Assembly: GCA_045540315.1 (NCBI GenBank)
Contig: JAZQHA010000132.1
Coordinates: forward strand, 1 to 31,836
Source: CAG-557 sp045540315
GTDB lineage: Bacteria; Bacillota; Clostridia; Oscillospirales; Acutalibacteraceae
Direction of reading: 5' to 3'
DNA length: 31,836 nucleotides
Positions 1 through 8,025 of the stretch are shown in pieces (the first letter of the stretch is position 1; each line of letters starts with the position of its first letter). A model generated the notes under the pieces. The model had not been told where the DNA came from and did not search any database. It saw only the letters and a list, made by a program, of their open reading frames with translations. Both the position numbers and the translations under genes were made by a program.

Positions 1-1587
1 GTGTATAATATCGCAAAAGCGCTGGGACTAGGAGAAGAGAGGCTTGGCGACGCGCGGGCTGCAATCGATGCTCTTGAAGTTGCCTTTGCAAATCCAGATA
101 GTCGTAGTGCAGATGCTTTGCAACCACTTTTACAAGCGGCGTCCGAGGCTACGTTTGCTTTGATTAACCCAGATATAAAGTTAACAGAGCTTGCAGTTAC
201 GGATACGGACGTTTCCATAGATGTTTCTGGTACCGTTAAGACTACGATAACACGAGATGGGGAGAGTTGTTCTTTTAAGCTTTTGCAAGGCCCTAACCAT
301 AGCAGCCTTAAACATGACCCACCGGTTGTTGAGGTTCCGTTAGGCGAAGGTGCCCTCAAAAGCAATACTGATAGGCTTTTAGCATTTACCATAACAAAGA
401 AAACAGACTATGGTGACGGTATAACGGACGTGTTTTATAGGTTATATGGGAACTTGATTAATGGCCGCTATAGCCACCGCTCGAATCTATATGGGTTTAA
501 GCCCGATGACCCACAGGTTTTTAAGAACTTTCAGGGGCTGCGTGTACTAAGAGCTTATATTGAAGAGCCAGAAAACTGGGATAGGATGTACGATGTTTTG
601 AATTCGAATTGGTACGCCAATCAGTCAAAGCTACCAGTAATTGTAATAGACCAACGGGAAAAAACGGTGCAAAAAAGCACTGTCGCAAGGTTTTGTTTTG
701 AGAATTTTAATTTTAACGTTCGATACCGCTATCTTAGAGAACCTAGCGACTATAGTACAACTTTGAAAGAGTTTCTAACAAGAAGTTTTGATAACGGCCA
801 AGTGATAGTAAAAGATGGTTTAGTTTATTTAATTAAAGATGGCAAAGCTACAGTTTGTGCATATGTTGGAGAGCGAGATAGAATTGAGATTCCGTCGGAA
901 GTAAATGGTTATGGAGTTACAAAGATAGATGATGGTTGTTTTTATCACAACAGCAGGATCACACACGTTACAATTCCAGCGTCGGTTCTGATAATAGGAG
1001 ACTATGCGTTTGACGGCTGTCACAACTTGACTACAGTTACATTTGCAGAAGGTAGCCAGCTGGCTACGATTGGCGAGAGAGCATTTTATTGGTGTAGCAA
1101 ACTAACGGCAATAAATATACCAGCGTCTGTTCAGACGATAGGACACGATGCGTTTATGTTGTGTCGGATGTTGGGCACAGTAATATTTGCAACTGGTAGC
1201 CAGCTGGTTACGATTGGCTATGGTGCGTTTCAAGAGTGTAGGGCACTACAGGCACTAACTATACCAGCGTCTGTTAAAACGATAGGAGATCAGGTGTTTA
1301 AGGAGTGTACCAACTTGGTTACAGTTACATTTGAAAATGGTAGCGCACTGCATGAGATTGGAATAGGACCCTGGATCGGATGTGTCAAGCTCGCAACGAT
1401 TAAACTTAACGGGCCTTGTGAGCTCACATTAGCGACGGCTTATAATAAGTTGCCTAATTCATCATTTGCATCAAAGGAATTGGCGAACATGTTTGGCGGG
1501 AACGACTTAATTGTAATTGACGAAGGTTCAGTGGGAATTTATGATGTAAAAAACAAAAGTATGGAAGTAGTTAGAGTGGCAATGTAG
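1..1587 (+). CDS. BspA-like leucine-rich-repeat protein, possibly 5'-truncated
   Basis: The C-terminal half (about residues 290-470) holds BspA/LRR_5-type repeats. Units of the form IPASVxTIGxxAFxxCxxLxxVxF recur about five times. Such domains usually mediate adhesion or protein binding at the cell surface. The N-terminal 280 residues match no family I recognise. The frame is open from base 1 with a GTG and no visible upstream RBS, so the real start and any signal peptide may lie outside the window. No C-terminal anchor is seen. Its base composition is less AT-rich than that of tcdA downstream, and it abuts decayed DNA with a transposase remnant, which suggests an accessory gene. Confidence 0.75.
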   Translation: MYNIAKALGLGEERLGDARAAIDALEVAFANPDSRSADALQPLLQAASEATFALINPDIKLTELAVTDTDVSIDVSGTVKTTITRDGESCSFKLLQGPNHSSLKHDPPVVEVPLGEGALKSNTDRLLAFTITKKTDYGDGITDVFYRLYGNLINGRYSHRSNLYGFKPDDPQVFKNFQGLRVLRAYIEEPENWDRMYDVLNSNWYANQSKLPVIVIDQREKTVQKSTVARFCFENFNFNVRYRYLREPSDYSTTLKEFLTRSFDNGQVIVKDGLVYLIKDGKATVCAYVGERDRIEIPSEVNGYGVTKIDDGCFYHNSRITHVTIPASVLIIGDYAFDGCHNLTTVTFAEGSQLATIGERAFYWCSKLTAINIPASVQTIGHDAFMLCRMLGTVIFATGSQLVTIGYGAFQECRALQALTIPASVKTIGDQVFKECTNLVTVTFENGSALHEIGIGPWIGCVKLATIKLNGPCELTLATAYNKLPNSSFASKELANMFGGNDLIVIDEGSVGIYDVKNKSMEVVRVAM

Positions 1588-1720
1588 CGTTAGCACCTGT
1601 GAATTTGGCTATGAAGGCGATGCGAAGTGCGTGGCGGTTTATAAACCGTTAAACTATGGACAGGTTCGTGCAATACCTAGGTTTTGAGATTAAATGGGAG
1701 AGTTTAGCGTAGAATAAAAA
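1588..1720 (+). pseudogene. Possible decayed gene end (unidentified)
   Basis: One plus-strand frame reads CEFGYEGDAKCVAVYKPLNY and then GQVR. After a single-base shift it continues as QYLGFEIKWESLA and a stop near 1710. This looks like the C-terminus of a protein broken by one frameshift. I cannot name the family, and the call rests only on how protein-like the two joined frames read. It sits between the LRR gene and the transposase remnant. Confidence 0.3.
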
Positions 1721-1759
1721 TTCTCTGTGCACGCAACCAAAAGTTATTGCAATCCAATG

Positions 1760-2076
1760 GCACACGAAATAAAATTTTTGCTCACGTAGCTAAGGGTTAC
1801 TTACAAGTGTCATTACGTAAATTCTGCTTTTTTCTATCGACGAATATGTATAGCTCGCCCATTTCGGTTACGTCCACTTGCTCGTTTGATATCTCTTTTT
1901 TGCTAAGTGTTTTGCATATTTGTAAATCCAATACAGACATATGTTTTTACAGATTGCCAAAATTCTGCCAACCGCGTGGCCAGTGTTTTTTCGGCTTTTA
2001 TTTGGTGATTTTCAGCTTGACAATGTTTACATTTAATACCTTTATTGTAGCATGCACCTTTCTATAGGGCACTCAC
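1760..2076 (-). pseudogene. Degenerate IS1-family transposase remnant
   Basis: On the minus strand, just inside a GGTGAGTGCCCTATAG end (about 2076), one frame reads GIKCKHCQAENHQIKAEKT, like the N-terminal zinc finger of IS1-type transposases. Another frame reads SKKEISNEQVDVTEMGELY, matching the EIDELYTFIG segment at the start of the DDE domain. After another shift, KSRIYVMTLVSNP follows. All three blocks come in the right order but need frameshifts and a stop to be joined, and the rest of the domain is unrecognisable. This is a dead insertion sequence. The plus-strand open frame over the same bases (1747-2067) has no features of its own. Confidence 0.65.
2064..2076 (-). repeat. Candidate terminal inverted repeat of the IS1-like remnant
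   Basis: Read on the minus strand this is GGTGAGTGCCCTAT, directly outside the transposase zinc-finger region. The 11-mer GAGTGCCCTAT recurs exactly at 9078-9088, at the left end of a cloverleaf repeat, and in degenerate form at the ends of two others. Confidence 0.45.
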
Positions 2077-2284
2077 CGTTTAAGAGAAATGATGACAAGA
2101 ATATAAAAAAATATTAAAATAAAGTTATGTAATAGAAAAAGCTACTTGAATTAATATTCAGCGTAATGAGATAAAAACTTACATACATCAATAGTTCAAA
2201 TAATTTTCCCTTTCCAACCATTTTGCGATATACCAAGCGGCACTTACTTAAATATCCCACAAAAAAGAAAGGCCAATAAAATAA
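2077..2284. other. AT-rich intergenic stretch before tcdA
   Basis: Highly AT-rich with no open frame of interest and no clear promoter. An AAAGG lies about 14 bases before the tcdA ATG, a long spacing for an RBS. Confidence 0.4.
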
Positions 2285-2968
2285 ATGAACCAATTTTCCA
2301 GAACAATGATGTTAATCGAAGAAGAAAAATTAAAAAAAATACAACAAGCTACAATTGCAATTTTCGGGCTAGGTGGCGTAGGTTCTTATTGCGTGGAAGG
2401 ACTAGCTCGCTGCGGAGTAAATAATTTTATTTTAGTTGATAATGATATTATCGATATTACAAATATAAACAGGCAAATTATTGCTTTGCATAGTACAGTT
2501 GAGCAAGCAAAAGTTGATGTTGCTAAAGCTAGGATTTTAGATATTAATCCAAATGCAAAAGTTGTAACCCACAAATTATTTTTTACCAAAGAAACAGGTC
2601 CGAAAATTTTTCAAGAAAGTGACTACGTTATAGATGCAATTGATACCGTTTCTTCTAAAATTGCATTAATTGAAATTTGTAAAAAAATAAATTTTCCAAT
2701 AATCAGCTGTATGGGGACTGGAAACAAGCTTGACCCTACCCTGTTTGAAGTCTCTGATATATTTAGCACTAGTGTCTGCCCGTTATGTAGAATAATGCGT
2801 CGTGAGTTAAAAAAAATAAATATTAATTCGCTTAAAGTAGTTTACTCAAAAGAACTACCAGCTAAAACTATAGGAACTACGCATACTCCAGCTAGTATTT
2901 CTTTTGTCCCGTCTGTTGCCGGGCTTATTATAGTCAGCGAAGTAGTTAAAGATATTATCTCCAAATAA
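2285..2968 (+). CDS. tcdA: tRNA threonylcarbamoyladenosine dehydratase TcdA
   Basis: An E1-like (ThiF/HesA) ATP-dependent enzyme that cyclises t6A37 to ct6A in tRNAs reading ANN codons. It is called YrvM in Bacillus and CsdL in E. coli. The nucleotide-binding loop GLGGVGSY is at residues 28-35, followed by VDNDIIDITNINRQ (about 51-64). The middle holds IDAIDTVSSK and CMGTGNKLDPT, and the family-typical CPLCRIMRREL precedes the C-terminal hydrophobic helix. Length 227 is slightly short for the family (about 240-260). The gene stands alone on the plus strand and faces the minus-strand ireB pair. Confidence 0.9.
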   Translation: MNQFSRTMMLIEEEKLKKIQQATIAIFGLGGVGSYCVEGLARCGVNNFILVDNDIIDITNINRQIIALHSTVEQAKVDVAKARILDINPNAKVVTHKLFFTKETGPKIFQESDYVIDAIDTVSSKIALIEICKKINFPIISCMGTGNKLDPTLFEVSDIFSTSVCPLCRIMRRELKKININSLKVVYSKELPAKTIGTTHTPASISFVPSVAGLIIVSEVVKDIISK

Positions 2969-3020
2969 AATAAGTCAAATAAAAAAGCCGTGCAAAATGT
3001 ATTTGCGACAGCTCGTGATG

Positions 3021-3326
3021 TTATTCAAAATTTTCCAATAATGCTTTCGATAACCAGGTATCCGCAACATCAAAAGCAGCGTACAAACCGTTACGTTTAC
3101 ATTGTTTTAGTATTCTCTGACGAGAACTTAGTTCTGAATCTGTACTTAAAAGCTGAACCTTAACATCATCCGCAATAATGTTGTCAAATAAAGTTTGTTC
3201 ACTTACAATCGACAACTTAATAATATATTTATCCGATACATTTCCATAATAAAGAGTATTTCCACAACGAACTAATGGCTTATTTTTAAAAATAGATACT
3301 TGGGCTGAAATATTTTTCTTTGGCAT
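3021..3326 (-). CDS. Small conserved-looking protein of unknown function
   Basis: A 101-residue soluble protein with an RBS (GGAGGG) upstream of its ATG. It has no signal peptide and no membrane segment. A patch reading KPLVRCGNTLYYGNVSDKYI and a C-terminal helix ending in WLSKALLE stand out, but I recognise no catalytic motif. It lies 46 bases downstream of ireB on the same strand, so the two are probably co-transcribed. In many clostridia this position holds ruvX, which this protein does not resemble. Function unknown. Confidence 0.65.
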   Translation of the reverse strand: MPKKNISAQVSIFKNKPLVRCGNTLYYGNVSDKYIIKLSIVSEQTLFDNIIADDVKVQLLSTDSELSSRQRILKQCKRNGLYAAFDVADTWLSKALLENFE

Positions 3327-3372
3327 AACTATCCCTCCAACAAAAGCAAATCTTATTGATAAAAAGACATTG

Positions 3373-3621
3373 TTACTCTATATTTAAGTATGAATTGACC
3401 AAAGCCTTTAAAAGGTCATCTCTATCAATTCTGCAAAGGAGTACACGCGCATTATTATGCGTTGTAATATAAGTTGGATCTTCCGACAACAAATAACCCA
3501 CTAGCTGATTTATTGGGTTATATCCCTTTTCTTGCAATGCTGCATAAACTGTATTCAAAGTATTACGAATAAGCTCATTTTTACTTTCATCAACAGAAAA
3601 AGTCATAGTCTTATCTTGCAT
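3373..3621 (-). CDS. ireB: IreB family regulatory phosphoprotein (UPF0297)
   Basis: 82 residues, the normal size for the IreB/YrzL (DUF965) family. In Enterococcus the homologue is phosphorylated on N-terminal threonines by the PASTA kinase IreK and negatively affects intrinsic cephalosporin resistance. The signature YNPINQLVGYLLSEDPTYI (about residues 34-52) and NNAR are well conserved. T5 and T7 sit where the enterococcal phosphosites lie. The RBS is a GGGGGTAG just before the ATG. The usual partners alaS and ruvX are not adjacent, while a DUF1292 gene (the usual third partner) lies 7 kb away at 10697. Confidence 0.9.
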   Translation of the reverse strand: MQDKTMTFSVDESKNELIRNTLNTVYAALQEKGYNPINQLVGYLLSEDPTYITTHNNARVLLCRIDRDDLLKALVNSYLNIE

Positions 3622-3784
3622 GCTACTACCCCCTTATAATATATAAGTATATCGTAAGACCTTCCTTTTTTCAAGCTATAAATAAGTTAAGTGCACTTTT
3701 TCATTCGTTGAGAGGGCCACATTGAGATATTTTATAGACACTATTAACTTGCTGCCTGTACTTCATTTTTTTATTTATATGTAG

Positions 3785-3790
3785 TATAAT
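3785..3790 (+). promoter_or_regulatory. Candidate -10 box for the ABC exporter genes
   Basis: A perfect TATAAT stands about 30 bases before the start of the permease gene. The hexamer 17 bases upstream (TTCATT) is a poor -35, so the promoter may need an activator. Confidence 0.4.
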
Positions 3791-3822
3791 TATTTACAGA
3801 ACAATCTAAGAGGAGAATTTTT

Positions 3823-4599
3823 TTGAAGGCATATTTAGAGACATTCGGAAGGTATAAACATCTTCTTCGAAATCTTATCGTGAAGGATATAAAATTAAAA
3901 TACAGACGCTCTATTTTGGGAATCCTGTGGAGTGTTTTAAATCCGCTATTGATGATGATGGTTATTTCGGCTGTTTTTTCGACTATATTTAAAATTAACG
4001 TGGAGTATTTTCCAATTTATTATTTAACGGGCTCAACTTTGTTTAATATGTTTTCCGAGACGACTAGCAGTTCAATGACCGCCGTATTAGATGCAAGTAG
4101 TTTAATTAAAAAAGTGTATATTCCAAAATATATATTTCCGCTGGAAAAGTGTATGTTTGGCTTTGTAAACTTTTTGTTTTCGATGGCCGCGGTTGTAATT
4201 ATGTATGCAGTCTTTGGTTATCCATTACATTGGACTATTCTATTGTTCCCGATTCCTGTCTTTTATACTCTGATATTTTCCATAGGTCTGGGAATGGTAC
4301 TGTCTGCACTTAGCGTATTTTTTAGAGATATGATTCATCTATACTCCGTACTGTTGACTGCCTGGACGTATTTTACGCCGATAATGTATCCGTATGATAT
4401 TTTAAACGATACTATAAAATTCATTATCAAGTTCAACCCAATGTACCACTACGTAAAGTATTTTAGGAATGTGCTTATGTACAATACCATCCCTGGTTTG
4501 AGGACTAACATAATCTGTGCCGCAATGGCCTTTGGAATGCTAGCTGTAGGATTGCTTTTCTTCAAGAAAAGGCAAGATAAGTTTATTCTTTACATTTAA
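3823..4599 (+). CDS. ABC-2 type polysaccharide export permease (Wzm/TagG-like)
   Basis: Membrane component of an ABC exporter for lipid-linked polysaccharide or teichoic acid. The N-terminus KDIKLKYRRSILGILWSVLN is the classic amphipathic entry motif of the Wzm/RfbA/TagG family, followed by about six hydrophobic segments. TPIMYPYDIL is the conserved periplasmic-side motif, and 258 residues is normal length. The start is TTG, supported by AGGAG 8 bases upstream. The matching ATPase begins 15 bases after the stop, so the two form an operon. Confidence 0.88.
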   Translation: MKAYLETFGRYKHLLRNLIVKDIKLKYRRSILGILWSVLNPLLMMMVISAVFSTIFKINVEYFPIYYLTGSTLFNMFSETTSSSMTAVLDASSLIKKVYIPKYIFPLEKCMFGFVNFLFSMAAVVIMYAVFGYPLHWTILLFPIPVFYTLIFSIGLGMVLSALSVFFRDMIHLYSVLLTAWTYFTPIMYPYDILNDTIKFIIKFNPMYHYVKYFRNVLMYNTIPGLRTNIICAAMAFGMLAVGLLFFKKRQDKFILYI

Positions 4600-4614
4600 G
4601 GTTAAGGTGACATT

Positions 4615-5346
4615 TTGGAAAATATAATTGAGATAAAAGACGTAGCTATGCACTTTAATATGTGCAAAGAAAGAGTCGATAGCTTAAAAGAGTATTTTAT
4701 TAAACTGACGAAAAAACAACTGGTTTACGAGGACTTTACGGCTCTTGAGCAGGTGAGCGTGGATATCCAAAAGGGTGAAGTCTTCGGTATCGTTGGGTAC
4801 AACGGTTCGGGGAAAAGTACCCTATTAAAAACGATTTCTGGCATCTTAAAGCCAACTTCCGGAACTATTAAAGTTCATGGTTCAATCGCTCCATTAATAG
4901 AACTTGGCGCAGGTTTCGATTTGAATTTAACAGCTCGTGAGAATATTTTTTTAAACGGTTCTGTCTTGGGGTTTTCAAAGCAATTGATAGAAAATAAGTT
5001 CGATGAAATTGTTGAGTTCTCCGAGTTACGTGAGTTTTTAGACGTACCAATGAAAAATTATTCCTCCGGTATGGTTGCTCGAATCGGGTTCGCGGTCGCT
5101 ACTATGGTTAAGCCGGAAATTTTAATTGTAGATGAAATTTTGGCCGTTGGAGATTATCTGTTTCAGCAAAAGTGCGAAAAAAGAATAAACGACCTTATGG
5201 CAGGCGGAACTACTGTTCTTATTGTCTCCCATGCCCTCGAGCAAATACGTCGCCTGTGCAATAGAGTAATGTGGCTGGAAAAAGGCCACGTGAAAATGAT
5301 AGGCGAAACACAAGCTGTTTGCGATGCCTATGCTGGTGTAAAATAG
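4615..5346 (+). CDS. Polysaccharide export ABC ATPase (Wzt/TagH-like)
   Basis: Energises the permease encoded just upstream. Walker A GYNGSGKST is at residues 61-69, the signature YSSGM at 149-153, Walker B ILIVDE at 169-174 and the H-loop His at 206. The long N-terminal lead (about 25 residues between the first strand and VYEDFTALE) is typical of Wzt/TagH proteins. At 243 residues it lacks the C-terminal carbohydrate-binding domain of O9a-type Wzt, so substrate recognition would not depend on a glycan cap. The TTG start follows an AAGGTGA RBS. Confidence 0.88.
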   Translation: MENIIEIKDVAMHFNMCKERVDSLKEYFIKLTKKQLVYEDFTALEQVSVDIQKGEVFGIVGYNGSGKSTLLKTISGILKPTSGTIKVHGSIAPLIELGAGFDLNLTARENIFLNGSVLGFSKQLIENKFDEIVEFSELREFLDVPMKNYSSGMVARIGFAVATMVKPEILIVDEILAVGDYLFQQKCEKRINDLMAGGTTVLIVSHALEQIRRLCNRVMWLEKGHVKMIGETQAVCDAYAGVK

Positions 5347-5353
5347 AAATTAA

Positions 5354-5386
5354 GACCTATGACGATAAAATCATAGGCCTTTTTGT
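5354..5386 (+). terminator. Rho-independent terminator after the ABC exporter
   Basis: CCTATGA (5356-5362) pairs with TCATAGG (5371-5377) across an 8-base loop and is followed by CCTTTTTG. It separates the convergent ATPase and Ig-like protein genes. Confidence 0.75.
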
Positions 5387-5397
5387 TTTGCATAAGC

Positions 5398-6312
5398 TTA
5401 ATTATTGCATTCTTTTTTTCTATACTTCAAGCAAAATTCTAAAAATAGTCCGGCAACTAAAGTTGAAAGTGCAAAGAAGGTAATAACAGAATAGTTATCG
5501 CCGGTTTTAACTGCTTTTTTATCGGAATCTTCTTCTGGCTTGGGGGTCTCTTCTGGTTTGGGGTCCTCTTCTGGTTTGGGGTCCTCTTCTGTTTGTGGGC
5601 CCTCTGTCGTTTTAAAAGTAACTTCGAGCCAAGCCGTATGGTCGCTACCATACCCCATAACAAGAACGGTACCATATTTGACTCGAGTTAACGTACCGTC
5701 TTCGTCAATTGTTGCAATGGTTGGGTCAGACGTCAACCACGCTACTTCATCCACAACATTGTCGTCTGCGTCGATCAATTGAAGCGTCGCTGAGTCCTGA
5801 TCCACCAAGTACAGCTGTCCTTTTTCATTAATATGGCCATCTTCTGTTGTTACCTGATATCCATCAGAGTCAACCAATGAATTTACTACCTCGACGATCA
5901 CTTCCGGTTCATCTCCGGAGGAGAGTCCCGCCCATGTTGCTATCACAGCAAGGTTGTTTTCCTCAGGCACCGTCGCTGGTGCTTTTACTACTCCGTCCTG
6001 GGTAACAGTAAAGCCTACACCGTTATCATCTAGTGACCACGTAACACCTGTTTTCCTACCAGTGCCACCATCACTAACCGCAAATTTAACGGATGTTCCA
6101 GGTAACATAGGCACTACACTCAGCGCTGTATTAGTTGTATCGCCAGCAAAAACAATCGCTTCACCGTCTGCATATGTCGTAATTGATACGCCCATCGACA
6201 ACAGGGCAAAGCACAATATAAAAGAAAAACATTTAGAAACAAAACTCTTTTGCGCATAGACTTTGCCAATTACTGAACAAAATAAATTTTTACCTTTTTT
6301 AATATTAACCAT
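5398..6312 (-). CDS. Secreted, wall-anchored Ig-like (BIG2-type) protein
   Basis: 304 residues. A long basic N-terminus is followed by a hydrophobic core and a likely signal-peptidase site after TTYA (about residue 48). The middle contains Ig-like material resembling bacterial Ig-like domain 2: VTWSLDDNGVGFTVTQDGVV (about 87-106), then DEVAWLTSDPTIATIDEDGT and VLVMGYGSD. A linker of four PKPEE repeats follows. The C-terminus has KTGD, a hydrophobic helix and the basic tail KYRKKE. This is a sorting-signal layout in which AVKTGD replaces canonical LPXTG. AAAGGAGCT precedes the ATG. It is probably displayed on the cell wall; the ligand is unknown. Confidence 0.75.
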   Translation of the reverse strand: MVNIKKGKNLFCSVIGKVYAQKSFVSKCFSFILCFALLSMGVSITTYADGEAIVFAGDTTNTALSVVPMLPGTSVKFAVSDGGTGRKTGVTWSLDDNGVGFTVTQDGVVKAPATVPEENNLAVIATWAGLSSGDEPEVIVEVVNSLVDSDGYQVTTEDGHINEKGQLYLVDQDSATLQLIDADDNVVDEVAWLTSDPTIATIDEDGTLTRVKYGTVLVMGYGSDHTAWLEVTFKTTEGPQTEEDPKPEEDPKPEETPKPEEDSDKKAVKTGDNYSVITFFALSTLVAGLFLEFCLKYRKKECNN

Positions 6313-6474
6313 AATTACAGCTCCTTTGTCTTAAAAAAATTTGAGTATCAGCACTAATACAAGTTAATTCTTATATTATCACCACCTTAATAGTATTTTT
6401 CGCAGAGTAAGTCGTATTAAAGTTTGTGCACAACAATGGAAATTATCCAAATCTATTATAGTGCTTTGTAAAAA

Positions 6475-6519
6475 CAAACAAGTCATGTGAGAAATTTTCA
6501 CATGACTGAAGTTGTTTGA
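6475..6519 (-). terminator. Strong hairpin, terminator-like on the minus strand
   Basis: AGTCATGTGA (6481-6490) pairs perfectly with TCACATGACT (6498-6507). CAAACA and TGTTTG outside can extend the stem past a small bulge. On the minus strand TGTTTGTTTTT follows, as in an intrinsic terminator, yet no minus-strand gene lies upstream. Confidence 0.45.
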
Positions 6520-6794
6520 AAACGCACTTGCGGGTTAGTAGCGTTATTATAATTGTCACATTGCTCTATAATAAAACCAATTTGCCTCCAGAAAAACAAG
6601 TAAAAGCACTGTGGCAAAAAATTAATTTTTGGTATATATTTTGTTGCGTAATTGACCGCAACTTTATCTCTTTCGTTTAGGTGTAAACAGTATTGTGGCT
6701 CAGTATAATACCATATTTTCTGAGTTCATAGGTCATCATTTTTCTTAAACGATAAAAGATGAGCGCTTTGAATGATGCAGAGTGTTAGTATGGT

Positions 6795-6823
6795 TTGCGT
6801 TTTTATAGAAAGCTTGGTAAAAT
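6795..6823 (+). promoter_or_regulatory. Sigma-A type promoter for the RING-finger gene
   Basis: TTGCGT (6795-6800), a 17-base spacer and TAAAAT (6818-6823), about 35 bases before the start codon. Confidence 0.5.
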
Positions 6824-6857
6824 TTAATTTAGTTTTGATGGCTTGATAGGAGGAAAA

Positions 6858-7832
6858 ATGAAAGACTATAAGTATTTCGGCAAATGTCAAGTTTGCAAAA
6901 TTGACTTTAAAGAAAATGATGACATAGTTGTTTGCCCAGAGTGCGGTGCGCCGTATCACCGGGACTGTTATAAATTACATGGTCAATGTGTTTATCTAGA
7001 TAAACATAATACGAATTTTACGTATTCGCGTCCAACAGAGAGCAAAAGCTTAGAGTGTGATAAAAATGTGAGTGAAAAAAAGTGTCTGTGTTGCTTAAAA
7101 GAAAATTCAGACGATGCATCTTTTTGCGTTTACTGTGGCTTTCCTCTTTTGCCAAGCAAAACGCTTATTCATGGAGTACCATTTTCTTCGCCATTTGACC
7201 CGCTACTTGAACTCGATAAAGACGAAAAAATTGAAGATATAAAAATCTCTGAATTTGCTCAGTACATAAAAAGCAATTTATTTTACTACCTCCCTATATT
7301 TAAGAGTATCCATGATAAAAATAAAAGTCGTTTTAATTTTTGCGCGTTTTTGTTTTCCGGTGCTTGGTTCTTATATAGAAAATTATATAAGATAGGAACA
7401 GTAATCACTGCAGTTTTAACGCTACTGATGATTTTATCTTCATTTTTGGACTTCGTTTATATACCTCAAATTTTAATGCCTGTATTGAAAAATGTTGGAA
7501 TCACGTCAATCTATGATATTACCGTGAACAAAAGCAGTACAATATTAGAACAAGTATTGCTACTACCTGCTGCACAACAATTTTGTCTCGTGTTACCTTT
7601 TTTAATCAAAATAGTGCAGCTCATAATAATGTTGGTTTCTGGTTTTTTAGCAAATCGCATTTATTTTAAAAATTGTTGCTCTAAAATACGGAAAATTAAA
7701 GTTTTATGTAAGGATAATTCTCAATTACTATCAGAAAAAATGAATCATTATGGTGGAACAAATTTTAAAATCGTAGTTTTACTTATTATTTGCTACATGA
7801 TAATTGAGTATTTACCAACGTTTGTAATTTGA
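6858..7832 (+). CDS. Prokaryotic RING-finger membrane protein, DUF2628-like
   Basis: 324 residues from the ATG at 6858, which has an ideal AGGAGG 5 bases upstream. The N-terminus carries a RING-like zinc module (C10, C13, C26, C29, H34, C37, C44) with VCPECGAPYHRDC at its centre. A second zinc ribbon follows (C76/C79 and C90/C93, CVYCG). After a charged linker comes a DUF2628-like part: FNFCAFLFSGAWFLYRKLYK, then four or so membrane helices to the C-terminus. Homologues of this architecture occur in Firmicutes, and the prokaryotic RING module has no established role that I know. No ubiquitin-like partner is encoded here. Monocistronic, with a cloverleaf repeat right after the stop. Confidence 0.75.
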   Translation: MKDYKYFGKCQVCKIDFKENDDIVVCPECGAPYHRDCYKLHGQCVYLDKHNTNFTYSRPTESKSLECDKNVSEKKCLCCLKENSDDASFCVYCGFPLLPSKTLIHGVPFSSPFDPLLELDKDEKIEDIKISEFAQYIKSNLFYYLPIFKSIHDKNKSRFNFCAFLFSGAWFLYRKLYKIGTVITAVLTLLMILSSFLDFVYIPQILMPVLKNVGITSIYDITVNKSSTILEQVLLLPAAQQFCLVLPFLIKIVQLIIMLVSGFLANRIYFKNCCSKIRKIKVLCKDNSQLLSEKMNHYGGTNFKIVVLLIICYMIIEYLPTFVI

Positions 7833-7975
7833 AAGCTAATCTACCGGCGGCGCCGCGAGGCGCCTGTTTGACATAAAGTCAAACAGGCAACCCAATACAC
7901 ACATTCGTGGGTATTGGGTTACAACCAAAATTCAATATAATGAATTTTGGTTGGCCTCGCGGCCGCGCTTAGCTT
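7833..7975 (-). repeat. Cloverleaf repeat, copy A (inverted)
   Basis: The closing stem runs from AAGCTAA (7833-7839) to TTAGCTT (7969-7975) and includes GCCGCGAGGC and GCCTCGCGGC. Inside are three hairpins in a row. The stems are GCCTGTTTGAC (7862-7872/7878-7888), AACCCAATAC (7889-7898/7911-7920) and CAACCAAAATTCA (7922-7934/7941-7953). The stem sequences differ from all other copies while the architecture is the same. It begins directly at the end of the RING-finger gene. Confidence 0.85.
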
Positions 7976-8025
7976 AGCATTCATTTAATTTGGTAGAATA
8001 AAATATATTTATAGGAGCTGATACT

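Larger units (their letters stand above)
6313..6857. other. Intergenic region with two hairpins and a promoter
   Basis: 545 bases between divergent genes. It contains a strong palindrome at 6481-6507, a weaker GTTGCG/CGCAAC hairpin at 6643-6662 followed by TTTATCTC, and a promoter at 6795-6823. No convincing open frame was found. Confidence 0.5.

Noticed and set aside
1747..2067. A 106-residue plus-strand open frame
   Set aside because: The opposite strand carries recognisable IS1-transposase fragments in the right order. The plus frame has no RBS or domain.
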